NCBI GenBank assembly: GCA_963786495.1
Contig: CAWAZL010000001.1
Coordinates: forward strand, 70,798 to 134,797
Direction: 5' to 3'
Source: JALZKA01 sp963786495
GTDB lineage: Bacteria > Actinomycetota > Thermoleophilia > Solirubrobacterales > 70-9
Length of the DNA: 64,000 nucleotides
Under the pieces are notes generated by a model that did not search any database, was not told the origin of the DNA, and saw only the letters and a list, made by a program, of their open reading frames with translations. Every line of letters starts with the position of its first letter. The stretch's first letter is position 1. Shown here one piece after another: positions 7,791 to 15,774 of the stretch. Made by a program: the position numbers and the translations under genes.

Positions 7791-8698
7791 CCAGTCTCAA
7801 CCAGAGACTCGCGTTCGTATCACTCGCGACCTGCGTGTTGGTCGGGACCTTCGGGGCCATCTCGGCGCTAGGCGGGGAGAGGCTGACGGAAAGCTCCAAG
7901 ACCGTCGAGGTGAGCTCCAACGAACACGGCTCGGCGACGGCAACGTGCGATCGAGGGACGAGCGCGGTCTCGGGTGGATTCGACACCGACTGGGCTGCGG
8001 GGGGTCCGGCGCCGTTTCCCGACCAATCCTCGCGGACGGGCCGCCGCGGGTGGACCACGGAGGGCATCAACTGGGGCTTCGCCCCCAGCGGCAATCTGAC
8101 CGCCTACGCCTACTGCCGCGAGGGGGAGATCGCGTCGCGGACCGTTTCGCGGGAGATCGACCCCGGGGGGGCGGGGACGGTGACGGCGAGGTGTGACCGC
8201 GGGACGAGGGCCGTTTCGGGCGGCTTCAACGCGGACCGGTTCACGGGCGCGCCCGACGACCCGCGCTTCCACATCGGCGTATCGCGCAAGGTAGGGCGGC
8301 GTGCCTGGAAAGTCGGTGGAGCCAACATTGCCTCGGTACCGGGTGACCTCATCGCCAAGGTCAACTGCCGGGAGGGTGGACGCTTAAAGACCCGGTCGAC
8401 CAGCGGCGAGAAGCCCGGTCTGTTCAACCTGGATGCGACCTGCAAACCGGGGGAGCGGGTTGTCTCCGGTGGGTTCGCGGACCCGACCTTCGCCGGGAAC
8501 TCCGCCACACGACTGTACGTCTTCAAGAGGCTCGGAATCCAGACCTGGCATCTCTACGGCTACGGCGACGAGGTGACGCTGTACGCCTACTGCGAACGCG
8601 GACTGGGAGAAAGGGCTTCCTTAACGGCGGCCGCGGCAAGTCAGCGGCGACGCGCAGCACTTCCAGCGTCTGGATCTCTCCTCGGCCTCCAGCGATAG
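7787..8698 (+). CDS. Secreted protein with three 'C.RGT.AVSGGF' repeats
   Basis: A 303-residue exported protein with an N-terminal hydrophobic signal (LAFVSLATCVLVGTFGAISAL). Three repeats are anchored on ATCDRGTSAVSGGF, ARCDRGTRAVSGGF and ATCKPGERVVSGGF. Each is followed by an aromatic- and glycine-rich stretch ending in AYCREG, VNCREG or AYCERG. The paired Cys of each unit could form a disulfide. I know this repeat style from secreted actinobacterial proteins of unknown function and claim no activity. ATG at 7787 overlaps the propeller gene stop (ATGA), so the two secreted proteins are probably co-translated and may act together at the surface. The last 40 residues are Ala/Arg rich and lack the pattern. 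Confidence 0.7.
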   Translation: MTSLNQRLAFVSLATCVLVGTFGAISALGGERLTESSKTVEVSSNEHGSATATCDRGTSAVSGGFDTDWAAGGPAPFPDQSSRTGRRGWTTEGINWGFAPSGNLTAYAYCREGEIASRTVSREIDPGGAGTVTARCDRGTRAVSGGFNADRFTGAPDDPRFHIGVSRKVGRRAWKVGGANIASVPGDLIAKVNCREGGRLKTRSTSGEKPGLFNLDATCKPGERVVSGGFADPTFAGNSATRLYVFKRLGIQTWHLYGYGDEVTLYAYCERGLGERASLTAAAASQRRRAALPASGSLLGLQR

Positions 8699-8714
8699 CG
8701 ATCTGACGGTGCCG

Positions 8715-9548
8715 ATGAAGATCACGATCTACACGGATCCCGGTTGCCAGTTCGGGTTCAACGCGCAGCGCCAGGAGCTACAGCTGCTCTGGCACTACGG
8801 CCACGGGGCGGACCTCTCCTGGCGGATGATCGTCCTCTCAGACGAAAGCTCGTCGTTCGAGGAGCTTGGCCTGACAGCAGAACTGGTGGCCGGCACTCGC
8901 AAGCGACTGGCGGGCCTCTACGGGATGCCGATGGGACTCCAACCCGTGCCTCGTGTGGCGGCCACGATCGATGCGTGCCGTGCATACGTCGGCGAGCGGA
9001 GGCACGCACCCGACCGCGCGCTGGCGCTGCTGCGTGGCCTGCACCGACGCGCGCATTCCGACCAGCAGCCGCTGGACGAAATCGACACGATCCGCGCCGC
9101 CGCAGACGACGCCGGGCTTCCGCCGGGCAACGTCGAGGCTTGGCTCGCAGACGACGAAGTGGAGGCTGCGCTGCGCGCGGACATGGCGGCCACGCGCGAA
9201 CCTCATGCAGAGGCGCTCGCGCTCCCCCACAAGCTCGCACACGATGACGGCGGCCTCCGCTACTCGTCCGCGTCCGCGGTGTTCGAGCATGACGACCGAC
9301 GCGTTGTCGTGGCCGGCTTCCAGCCGTTCGCCGTCTATGAGGTCGCCGTCGCGAACGTCGCGCCTGACATCGAGCGACGCGACGCGCCCGAGACCGTCGC
9401 CGAAGTCCTCGCGTGGGCGCCATACGCGCTTGCAACCGCGGAGGTGGCCGCGCTGCGGGGAATCAAGATCGACGAGGCGCGCGGAGAGCTCGAGCGCGCC
9501 GGCGCGAGCTTCGAGCCGAAGGCGACCGACGGCTACTGGGCAGCCTGA
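8715..9548 (+). CDS. DsbA/FrnE-like thioredoxin-fold protein
   Basis: A 277-residue cytosolic protein resembling the DsbA/2-hydroxychromene-2-carboxylate isomerase (FrnE-like) superfamily. It opens MKITIYTDPGCQFGF, with a degenerate C-x-x-G active-site position where typical members have CPWC or CP.GF. A helical insertion with RALALLRGLHRRAHSDQQPLDE follows, then a C-terminal segment AGFQPFAVYEVAVANV and a final helix pair EVLAWAPYALATAEVAALRGI. With a single Cys at the redox site, a disulfide exchange role is doubtful and a glutathione- or mycothiol-dependent isomerase-like role is possible. ATG at 8715 fits the family start better than the GTG at 8709. It lies 16 bp after the secreted repeat gene. 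Confidence 0.65.
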   Translation: MKITIYTDPGCQFGFNAQRQELQLLWHYGHGADLSWRMIVLSDESSSFEELGLTAELVAGTRKRLAGLYGMPMGLQPVPRVAATIDACRAYVGERRHAPDRALALLRGLHRRAHSDQQPLDEIDTIRAAADDAGLPPGNVEAWLADDEVEAALRADMAATREPHAEALALPHKLAHDDGGLRYSSASAVFEHDDRRVVVAGFQPFAVYEVAVANVAPDIERRDAPETVAEVLAWAPYALATAEVAALRGIKIDEARGELERAGASFEPKATDGYWAA

Positions 9549-9690
9549 GCCGGGATCACATGCTTGCACGGCACCGTCGGCCCATGCAGCGGCCTCGCTC
9601 CACAATCCGTGGGTGGTAGCGAGAAACGAATCGGGCCCCCGCTATCAGCTTCCAGACGATCGTCGAGAGCGCCGGTTCAAGGGGGTGTGC

Positions 9691-9842
9691 TCAGACCCGT
9701 CCCAAATGAGTGTCTTGGAAGTCGGCATCTTCGTACTTGAACCCGGCGCCAGGATGCTGAAGTCCGCATCCAAATAGAGGGCGAGCGCGACCCCGAAGAC
9801 AGCCGCGCCTTCCAGTCTGAGTAGAACTCTCGGGGCGAACAT
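9691..9842 (-). pseudogene. DUF4260 relic with internal deletion
   Basis: The minus strand from 9842 reads MFAPRVLLRLEGAAVFG then VALALYLDADFS, the start of a DUF4260 membrane protein. A shift of frame near 9745 gives GFKYEDADFQDTHLGRV followed by a stop at 9691, the characteristic DUF4260 C-terminus. The roughly 60-residue middle, which carries the conserved membrane segments, is absent. This is a real internal deletion plus frame break, so the gene is dead. It occupies most of the otherwise empty 9549-9934 interval; nothing else was recognised there. Confidence 0.6.
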
Positions 9843-9934
9843 GGAGCCGTCCCTCGGCAGCGCTGCGATGTGCTCTCAGGGCGCACTCGGCATATTCTCG
9901 TAGCGCTCGGGTAGGTGCCAAGCAGGAATCAACG

Positions 9935-10294
9935 ATGCCGGACCCTCACGACCTTAAGGAGCGGCTCGCGCTGAACGAGTCGATCGAGCGCGACCTGAAC
10001 GCAGCCACAGCAAATTGGCGCGACGATTCCAGCGACGAGGCGATGCATCTGTTCTGGTGCGAATGCAGTCAGCCTCTTTGCGGCGCGCTTCTGAAGATCT
10101 TCAAGCATGAGTGGGACGAGGTACGCGCCGATCCCCACCGGTTCTTCGTAGCCCCCGGGCACGTTGACCATCGCCTCGGCGAAATCGTCGAGCGGGCGGA
10201 GAGGTTCTGGGTGGTTGAGAAGACCGACGCGATCGCTCGGAACGTCACGGAGCGAACTGATCCCGTCCGACACCCCCTTCCCACCGAGGACTGA
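9935..10294 (+). CDS. Conserved hypothetical protein with CxC...C motif
   Basis: A 119-residue soluble protein of a type common in Actinobacteria. It has an N-terminal helix with RLALNESIERDLNAAT, a Cys cluster FWCECSQPLCG, then EWDEVRADPHRFFVAPGHVD and ERFWVVEKTD. The three Cys with a nearby His suggest a metal site, but no function is established to my knowledge. ATG at 9935 is preceded by only a weak purine stretch (GCAGGAATC). It converges with the MpsC-like gene, 7 bp apart. Confidence 0.72.
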   Translation: MPDPHDLKERLALNESIERDLNAATANWRDDSSDEAMHLFWCECSQPLCGALLKIFKHEWDEVRADPHRFFVAPGHVDHRLGEIVERAERFWVVEKTDAIARNVTERTDPVRHPLPTED

Positions 10295-10301
10295 GCTCAA
10301 C

Positions 10302-10706
10302 TCAGAGGTCGCTCGTCGATTCCAAATCCTCGAGTTCCGGCTCCTGGCCGTCTGACCGCGGGGCAAGAAGCAGAACCTCGATCGCGTAATCGGGGTCCGG
10401 CGAATGATCGCTCAGAAAGCAGACGACTTCGCGATGGAGGATCGTTTCAACGAGCTTCGTGATCTCCGAGCGCATCGCATCTTGGAGGCCTCGGCGAAGC
10501 TCCCGCACAGCCTCCTCTCGATCTCGCGCGGCGAGGGTCCTTTCGCCCTTCGTCAGGCTGTCCTCAAGGACGGTGACGACCATGTCGTTGGCAATGGTCG
10601 TCCGCGCTTTGGTGGGACCCCTGCCCATGACGTCCTTGTAAATCGAGACCATCCCCCTCGAGATCTCGACTTCCGATGAATACCTCTTGCTCTTGACTGT
10701 TTCCAC
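10302..10706 (-). CDS. DUF2294 / MpsC-like protein
   Basis: A 134-residue DUF2294 protein, the domain named after MpsC of the Staphylococcus cation-translocating, membrane-potential-generating system. Conserved blocks are visible in order: YKDVMGRGPTKARTTI, NDMVVTVLEDSLTKGERTL, AVRELRRGLQDAM, LVETILHREVVCFLSDHSPDPDYAIEV (written in part) and a C-terminal acidic tail. The role outside Staphylococcus is unclear; many genomes, this one included, have it without MpsA/MpsB beside it. The upstream open frame continues, but GTG at 10706 gives a family-sized N-terminus (VETVKSKRYSSEVEISRG). It is divergent from the zinc-ribbon gene, with 194 bp between starts. Confidence 0.82.
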   Translation of the reverse strand: METVKSKRYSSEVEISRGMVSIYKDVMGRGPTKARTTIANDMVVTVLEDSLTKGERTLAARDREEAVRELRRGLQDAMRSEITKLVETILHREVVCFLSDHSPDPDYAIEVLLLAPRSDGQEPELEDLESTSDL

Positions 10707-10900
10707 CCCGGAGCCCCCTGCCCAGTCGAAGTTGCCGGAAACGTGAATGCCGGCGATTGCCCCGGACATTTGCGGGTAGTGCGTTGACACGCCGCCGCGG
10801 ACAGCTAAGCCGCGACGGTCCCTAAACGTTCGAAGCGTCGAGCCCTGACGAACGCGGGCCGGGCCAAGGCATCGAGATTTTTCAGCAGGAGAAGAATCCG

Positions 10901-11101
10901 ATGGACATGATTTGTCCAGAGTGCGGGCTCTGTCGGTCATTCGCAACGCTGCCGATGCGCCTTCAGACGTGTCCGGACTGCAGTAGGAAGGGCACCGACC
11001 ACTACATGTCGGTCCCGGCGTTGGAAGTTCGCGCCGCAATTCCCAAGCGGCGCGAGACAGAGCTCGTCCGCAAGGAACACCAGCGCCTCAACGGCGCTTG
11101 A
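10901..11101 (+). CDS. Small zinc-ribbon-like protein
   Basis: A 66-residue protein beginning MDMICPECGLCRSF and continuing RLQTCPDCSRKGTDHYMS. Two CPxC knuckles about 20 residues apart match a zinc ribbon, with an extra Cys at position 11. The C-terminus is basic and helical (IPKRRETELVRKEHQRL). AGGAGAAG lies 9 nt before the ATG, one of the clearer ribosome binding sites in this region. No family was recognised; small zinc ribbons of this type may bind nucleic acid or act as adaptors. It precedes the four-gene amino-acid pathway by 33 bp and might share its transcript. Confidence 0.55.
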   Translation: MDMICPECGLCRSFATLPMRLQTCPDCSRKGTDHYMSVPALEVRAAIPKRRETELVRKEHQRLNGA

Positions 11102-11134
11102 TTGTGAGACCCGGCCGCGGGTACTCCTTTGGGC

Positions 11135-11776
11135 ATGCGCGGGGCGTCGACAAACGTGCTGCTTTGCTGGGAGCCATACGAGGTCAACTCGTGGAACCCG
11201 GTCCTTGCCGAGCATCTTCAAAGACGCGGAATGAGCGTCACAGAAATCCATGACCTGGACGCGGTTCTGAGATGCGATCTCTCTCGATTCGATGTCTGCC
11301 TGCCCCTATTCCGAGTCGGTGCAGCGAACATGGCTCGCGTCGACCAGGTGATGTCGACCTACGGAATACCGGTGCTGAACTCGTTCGACTCGCGACGTCA
11401 GTGCGAGAACAAGGCGCTAGCCCATCTGGCCTTCGAACAACACGGGATCCCCCAACCGCCTTCGTTCGTGATGAGCTCAGAAGGCATCTGCGACCGGGCG
11501 CTGAATTGGTCCGGCGAAGCGGTCCTCAAGCCCTTGCACGGCACCTGCTGCGCCCGCGCGCCGCTTCCTGCGAACGTAGGGCACGTGGCAATGGAAATGC
11601 TTGAGGCGGTCGACGGGGACCTATTGGCCGTGGATGTCCTCGAAACGGAAACCGACGCTTATGCGCTCGAGATCAACCACAACTTCGATGCTCACGGCGG
11701 GGACGAGCCGGCGGTCGGCGCCTTCTGCCGTGAGATCGAGGCCAAGATTCCGGTGCTTGCCGGGGCAGAGCTTTGA
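11135..11776 (+). CDS. Short RimK-like ATP-grasp protein lacking a central segment
   Basis: A 213-residue protein of RimK/LysX-type ATP-grasp layout. It has an N-terminal pre-ATP-grasp fold (NVLLCWEPYEVNSWNPVLAEHL), the substrate-side segment STYGIPVLNSFDSRRQCENKAL, a helix resembling E.HGIPQPPSFV, the ATP-binding Lys in VLKPLHGT, and the C-terminal metal-binding strand LLAVDVLE...YALEINHNFD. Full members have about 70-80 residues between KPL.G and GVDLL, covering the glycine-rich loop and the second Lys/Glu of the ATP pocket. Here only about 33 remain. It may be an inactive or partner-dependent ligase, or the product of a deletion. It overlaps the next gene by TTGA, so it is the first gene of a coupled operon. 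The ATG is used; a TTG lies six bases upstream. Confidence 0.65.
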   Translation: MRGASTNVLLCWEPYEVNSWNPVLAEHLQRRGMSVTEIHDLDAVLRCDLSRFDVCLPLFRVGAANMARVDQVMSTYGIPVLNSFDSRRQCENKALAHLAFEQHGIPQPPSFVMSSEGICDRALNWSGEAVLKPLHGTCCARAPLPANVGHVAMEMLEAVDGDLLAVDVLETETDAYALEINHNFDAHGGDEPAVGAFCREIEAKIPVLAGAEL

Positions 11777-12804
11777 TTGAAACGCGAACTCTGAGCAGCC
11801 CGCCAGTGGAGGGGATCGTCGGGGCAATCGGCGGTACGCCCCTGGTCAGAATGCGGCAACTCCTGCCCACGACGCGAATCGATCTCTGGGCAAAGCTCGA
11901 GTCGCAGAACCCAGGCGGGTCTTCGAAAGCTCGGCCGGCGGCGCGCATGATCGTCGATGCGCTGCGGACTGGTGAGCTGGCACCCGGCCACACGGTGATC
12001 GAGTCGAGCTCGGGCAACATGGCGATCGGACTCGCGCAGGTTTGCCGGTTCTACGGGCTGCAACTCATTTGCGTGCTCGACAGCCGCACAAACGAGTCCA
12101 CCGTCCGCACGCTTCACGCTTTGGGAGTAGACGTCCGGGTGATCACCGAACCCGACCCCGAGACCGGGGAGCTCTTGACGGCGAGGTTGAACGAGGTCGC
12201 CATGCTCGCCGAGCGGACACCCAACTCGTTCTGCCCGGATCAGTACGCGAACCCCGCCAACCCCGCGGCGCACGCGGACGGCACGATGCGTGAGATCGAC
12301 GAGGCGCTGGAAGGGCACCTCGACTACCTGCTGGTTGCGGCCGGAACCGTCGGCACACTCCTCGGTTGTGCCAACTATCTACGGGAGCATGGGCGAGGAA
12401 CGCGACTGATCGCGGTAGATGCGGAAGGCAGTGCCCTCTTTGGCGGAGAGCCCGGCGCCCGGCGCCTTCCTGGTCACGGCGCTGGAGTCGAGAGTGCGCA
12501 TTCCCGAAGTCTCGAATACGACCAGCTCGTGCGGGTGTCGGACCTCGAATGCGTGATCGGTTGCCGCCGATTGCTCGAGCGCGAAGCGATCTTCGCGGGC
12601 GCCTCGTCCGGGGCCGTCGTTTTTGCCCTGCAGAAGATCGTCTCTTCCTTCGAGTCCGGCGCGCGGTGCGCAGTCGTTTTGCCCGACGGCGGAGCGGGCT
12701 ACCTCGACACCGTTTACGACGACGCCTGGGTGGAGCGCGAGACAGGATGCTCGACTGCGGCACTCACATCGGCCATCGCAGAGCTGCCTCGCGAGAAAGC
12801 GTGA
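11773..12804 (+). CDS. SbnA-type PLP-dependent synthase (cysteine synthase family)
   Basis: A 343-residue fold-type II PLP enzyme. Motifs are IGGTPLVRM, NPGGSSKARPA (PLP Lys in SSK), the asparagine loop ESSSGNMAIGLAQ, QYANPANPAAHADG, AGTVGTL (phosphate cup), VSDLECVIGCRRLLEREAIFAG-type and GASSGAVV, and YLDTVYDDAWV. The last three blocks distinguish SbnA (N-(2-amino-2-carboxyethyl)-L-glutamate synthase; O-phosphoserine plus Glu, toward 2,3-diaminopropionate) from ordinary CysK/CysM. By homology it should make a C-N or C-S bond on an activated serine; the true nucleophile is unknown. The usual NSxK..R is SSKAR here. The TTG start at 11773 overlaps the ATP-grasp stop; no better start exists before IGGTPLV. 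Confidence 0.83.
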   Translation: MIETRTLSSPPVEGIVGAIGGTPLVRMRQLLPTTRIDLWAKLESQNPGGSSKARPAARMIVDALRTGELAPGHTVIESSSGNMAIGLAQVCRFYGLQLICVLDSRTNESTVRTLHALGVDVRVITEPDPETGELLTARLNEVAMLAERTPNSFCPDQYANPANPAAHADGTMREIDEALEGHLDYLLVAAGTVGTLLGCANYLREHGRGTRLIAVDAEGSALFGGEPGARRLPGHGAGVESAHSRSLEYDQLVRVSDLECVIGCRRLLEREAIFAGASSGAVVFALQKIVSSFESGARCAVVLPDGGAGYLDTVYDDAWVERETGCSTAALTSAIAELPREKA

Positions 12805-12805
12805 A

Positions 12806-14389
12806 GTGAGCGCATCGGCGCGGCCTTGTCGCGTCGCGATCATTGGGCTCGGGCCAAAGGGCCTCTATGCGCTCGAGAGGCTGATTCACCATTCGCGCCG
12901 CCTCGCAACGAGTCCAATCGAGCTCACGATCTACGAGCCGCACCCTGCGCCGGGAGCCGGCCCCGTCTACGACCCATCGCAGCCCGCGTACCTGCGAATG
13001 AACTTCGCCGCCGAGTTGATCGACATGTGGTGCGACGGCGATGGGGCATCGTTCGCCGAATGGCGCGACGCGGTCGGCGGCCTCGGCGAAGACGCATATC
13101 CGCCCCGCGCCCAGGTTGGGCGCTACCTCGTCGAGGGGTACGAACGCTTGCTGGCGGCCGCTCCTGACTCGATGAGGTTTGATCTGCGGGCGGAGCGCGT
13201 TGCCTCACTCGCAAGAGGAGCTGACGAGTGGGTAGTCATCTCCGGCACGACGGCGCACTACGACGAGGTCCTCCTCGCCACAGGCCACGAGGGCATGCGC
13301 GACGAGGGGCAAGGATCGGCTTCCGATCCGTCTAGAACGGCCGTTTTCCCAGTCGGTCGTGAACTCACCCTTGAGCGGGTCCAGCCCGGAGCCGTGGTGG
13401 CGGTCCGCGGTTTTGCTCTCACGATGATCGACGCCGCGCTCGCCTTGACAGAGGGGAGGGGAGGCCGGTTCTTGGAGGGACACGAGCCGCATCTCCTGCG
13501 CTATGAGCGCTGCGGGAAGGAGCCGGCGGTGATTTGTCCCTGGTCGCGAACGGGCCGGCCGATGCTCGCCAAGCCGGATCCGAGTTTCGCGACGATCGCT
13601 CCCGCGATGGGTCCAATTGCGTCGCGTGGGGGCCGAGACCTGATGGCGCTTCTACCGAGCCCCACCCTGAGCGACGCCATCCGGGTGATGGCAGGCGTGG
13701 TCGCGCAAACCCTTCGCGAGGTCGCCCCCGGCAACGATTCCTCAGCAGAGGAGCTACAAGCGCTGCTCGCCTCCGTCGCGGAAGGCGGGAGGTTGCCGGC
13801 TGATAGCTCTCCCGAAGGCGAGATCGAGCGCTCCGTCGCGGTCGCCTCCGGCGCGGCGGTGCCCGGGCGAGATTGGGCGCTCGGTCATACATGGCGTGCG
13901 CTATACCCGGCCTTGGTGGAGACCTTCGGCGAAGGGGGGCTCGCAGCTGAGGAATGGCCTGCGTTTTCTTTGTTGGCCCGTGAGATGGAGCGCGTGGCCT
14001 TCGGTCCGCCGTCCGTGAACGCCGCCAAACTGCTGGCTCTGATCGATTCCAGGATCGTTGACCTCAGCTACCTCCAGGCAGGTCAGATCCCGTCGGCCGA
14101 CGTCATCATCGACGCCGTGCTCCCCCCTCCAGGCGTCCTCGGCTCTCAGCAACCGCTTTGGGAGGGGATCGTGAACTCTGGGTACGCCCGCCTTTCGCCC
14201 GGCCGGCGAGGACTGGAGATCACTCGGGACGTTGAGTGCGTCGGTGTCAACGGCTCGCCAACTCGTGGCCTTGGCGCGATCGGCAGGCCTACGGAAGACT
14301 GGGTCATCGGAAACGACACGCTGAACCGACAGCTCCATCCGCAGCCGGAGCGCTGGGCCCTGCGAGTGGCCGGTGGCGCAGCAGGATGA
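12806..14389 (+). CDS. FAD/NAD(P)-binding oxidoreductase-like protein (NAD_binding_9)
   Basis: A 527-residue protein with an N-terminal dinucleotide-binding motif VAIIGLGPKGLYALERL (Rossmann GxGxxG variant), followed by YEPHPAPGAGPVYDP and LRMNFAAELIDMW, typical of the FAD/NAD(P)-binding family seen in PF13454 proteins. A second nucleotide-like region has VLLATGHEGM. The C-terminal half includes TRGLGAIGRPTEDWVIGNDTL. Family members are poorly characterised and occur in amino-acid and siderophore-like clusters, where oxidation of an amino-acid intermediate is plausible. GTG at 12806 starts one base after the SbnA-like stop, and its own stop overlaps the decarboxylase start (ATGA). This argues that all four proteins act in one pathway. 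Confidence 0.78.
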   Translation: MSASARPCRVAIIGLGPKGLYALERLIHHSRRLATSPIELTIYEPHPAPGAGPVYDPSQPAYLRMNFAAELIDMWCDGDGASFAEWRDAVGGLGEDAYPPRAQVGRYLVEGYERLLAAAPDSMRFDLRAERVASLARGADEWVVISGTTAHYDEVLLATGHEGMRDEGQGSASDPSRTAVFPVGRELTLERVQPGAVVAVRGFALTMIDAALALTEGRGGRFLEGHEPHLLRYERCGKEPAVICPWSRTGRPMLAKPDPSFATIAPAMGPIASRGGRDLMALLPSPTLSDAIRVMAGVVAQTLREVAPGNDSSAEELQALLASVAEGGRLPADSSPEGEIERSVAVASGAAVPGRDWALGHTWRALYPALVETFGEGGLAAEEWPAFSLLAREMERVAFGPPSVNAAKLLALIDSRIVDLSYLQAGQIPSADVIIDAVLPPPGVLGSQQPLWEGIVNSGYARLSPGRRGLEITRDVECVGVNGSPTRGLGAIGRPTEDWVIGNDTLNRQLHPQPERWALRVAGGAAG

Positions 14390-15774
14390 GCGAGGTGCGG
14401 GCGAACTGCGCCGGAGTGCCGCCACTCAGAGCTCGGCTCGAGCCCTGGCACGTACAGCTGGCGGCCGAGCCGGACAAGCTCGCCGCTTGGATCGAGGAGC
14501 ACGGCTCGCCGGTCAACCTGATCCAGCCTGAACTCCTGGGCCGAAACGCAGCGGAGCTTCTGGAGGCGGCACAAAAGCAGGCTGTCCCGCTCCGCGTCTT
14601 TTTCGCGCGCAAGGCGAACAAAGCGCTGGCATTGGTGAACGAGGCCAATCGCCTGGGACTGGGCGTGGACGTCGCGAGCGAGGGCGAGCTTCGCCAAGTT
14701 CTGGAGCTGGGCGTCGACGCGGCCGACGTAGTGGTGACCGCCGCGGTGAAACCGCGGGCGATGCTCGAGGCTTGCGTGGAGAGCGGCGCGACGATCGTGC
14801 TCGACAACGCCGACGAGCTAGACCTGCTTAGCGAGAGGCGAGCCGGGCGAGAAGTGAGAGCGGCGGTCCGGCTCGCACCGAAACCCACTCCAGGCCGGCC
14901 CCCGACTCGGTTCGGCATGAGCCATGACGAGATCGTCGAAGCGGTCGGCGAGGCTTCCGATTGGCTGAGGCTTGACGGTATTCATTTCCACCTCGACGGC
15001 TACGACGCGGGGGACCGAGTGGCCGCGATCGCGGCAGCCCTCGACCTGATCGACGTCCTTCGACACCTGGGCCAAAGCCCCCGCTTTCTCGACATCGGTG
15101 GCGGCATTCCTATGAGCTACCTGGAATCTCATGACGAGTGGGAAGGCTTTTGGCGCGAGCACGCCGGCGCGGCGGCCGGCGACCGGGATGAGATCACGCT
15201 CGACGGCCATGAGATCGGGACCGTCTACCCGTACTTCCAGTCACCGGTCCGAGGCGAATGGCTGCGCAAAATTCTCGGCGCCCCCCTTGGTGCCGGCACC
15301 GTCGCCGAAGAGATCCGGATGCGTGAACTCGAGCTTCGGTGCGAGCCTGGCCGCGCGCTGGTTGACGGATGCGGCATGACCGTCGCACGGGTCGAGTTCA
15401 GAAAGCAGCGATCCGACGGCACCTGGCTCATAGGCCTGGCGATGAACCGAACTCAGATGCGCTCGACCTCCGACGACTTCCTTGTGGATCCGCTTCTTCT
15501 TCGACCCTCCGGCGCCGGCGAACCGTCCGAGATGTGCGAGGGGTACCTCGTCGGCGCTTACTGCATCGAGCGCGAGCTGATCTCATGGCGGCGCTTCTCG
15601 TTTCCACGGGGTGTGGCGGTGGGCGACCTGCTGGCGTTTCCGAACACGGCCGGTTACCTGATGCACATTCTCGAAAGCGCGTCGCATCAGATTCCGCTCG
15701 CGCGAAACCTCGTGGTCAGCGGCAACGAGGCGCGACCAGACCCGATCGACGGCGCGATTAGACCGAGGAACTAG
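14386..15774 (+). CDS. Y4yA-like fold-type III PLP decarboxylase
   Basis: A 462-residue alanine-racemase-fold PLP enzyme related to diaminopimelate/ornithine decarboxylases, of the Y4yA type. It shows the catalytic Lys in VFFARKANKALALV, VDVASEGELRQVL, the FHLDGYD strand, the phosphate-binding DIGGGIPMSY, EPGRALVDGCG, and a C-terminal CEGYLVGAYCIERELISWRR and PNTAGYLMHILES. SbnH, the staphyloferrin B decarboxylase, belongs to the same broad fold type. It probably decarboxylates an amino-acid conjugate made by the upstream enzymes. Starts by ATGA overlap with the FAD/NAD gene. Its TAG stop shares the four bases CTAG (15771-15774) with the stop of the convergent LigD gene. Confidence 0.85.
   Translation: MSEVRANCAGVPPLRARLEPWHVQLAAEPDKLAAWIEEHGSPVNLIQPELLGRNAAELLEAAQKQAVPLRVFFARKANKALALVNEANRLGLGVDVASEGELRQVLELGVDAADVVVTAAVKPRAMLEACVESGATIVLDNADELDLLSERRAGREVRAAVRLAPKPTPGRPPTRFGMSHDEIVEAVGEASDWLRLDGIHFHLDGYDAGDRVAAIAAALDLIDVLRHLGQSPRFLDIGGGIPMSYLESHDEWEGFWREHAGAAAGDRDEITLDGHEIGTVYPYFQSPVRGEWLRKILGAPLGAGTVAEEIRMRELELRCEPGRALVDGCGMTVARVEFRKQRSDGTWLIGLAMNRTQMRSTSDDFLVDPLLLRPSGAGEPSEMCEGYLVGAYCIERELISWRRFSFPRGVAVGDLLAFPNTAGYLMHILESASHQIPLARNLVVSGNEARPDPIDGAIRPRN

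Noticed and set aside
11135..15774. A siderophore (staphyloferrin-like) gene cluster
   Set aside because: SbnA- and SbnH-type enzymes are present, but there is no IucA/IucC-type synthetase, no TonB or Sir-type uptake system and no exporter. The claim would go beyond the evidence.
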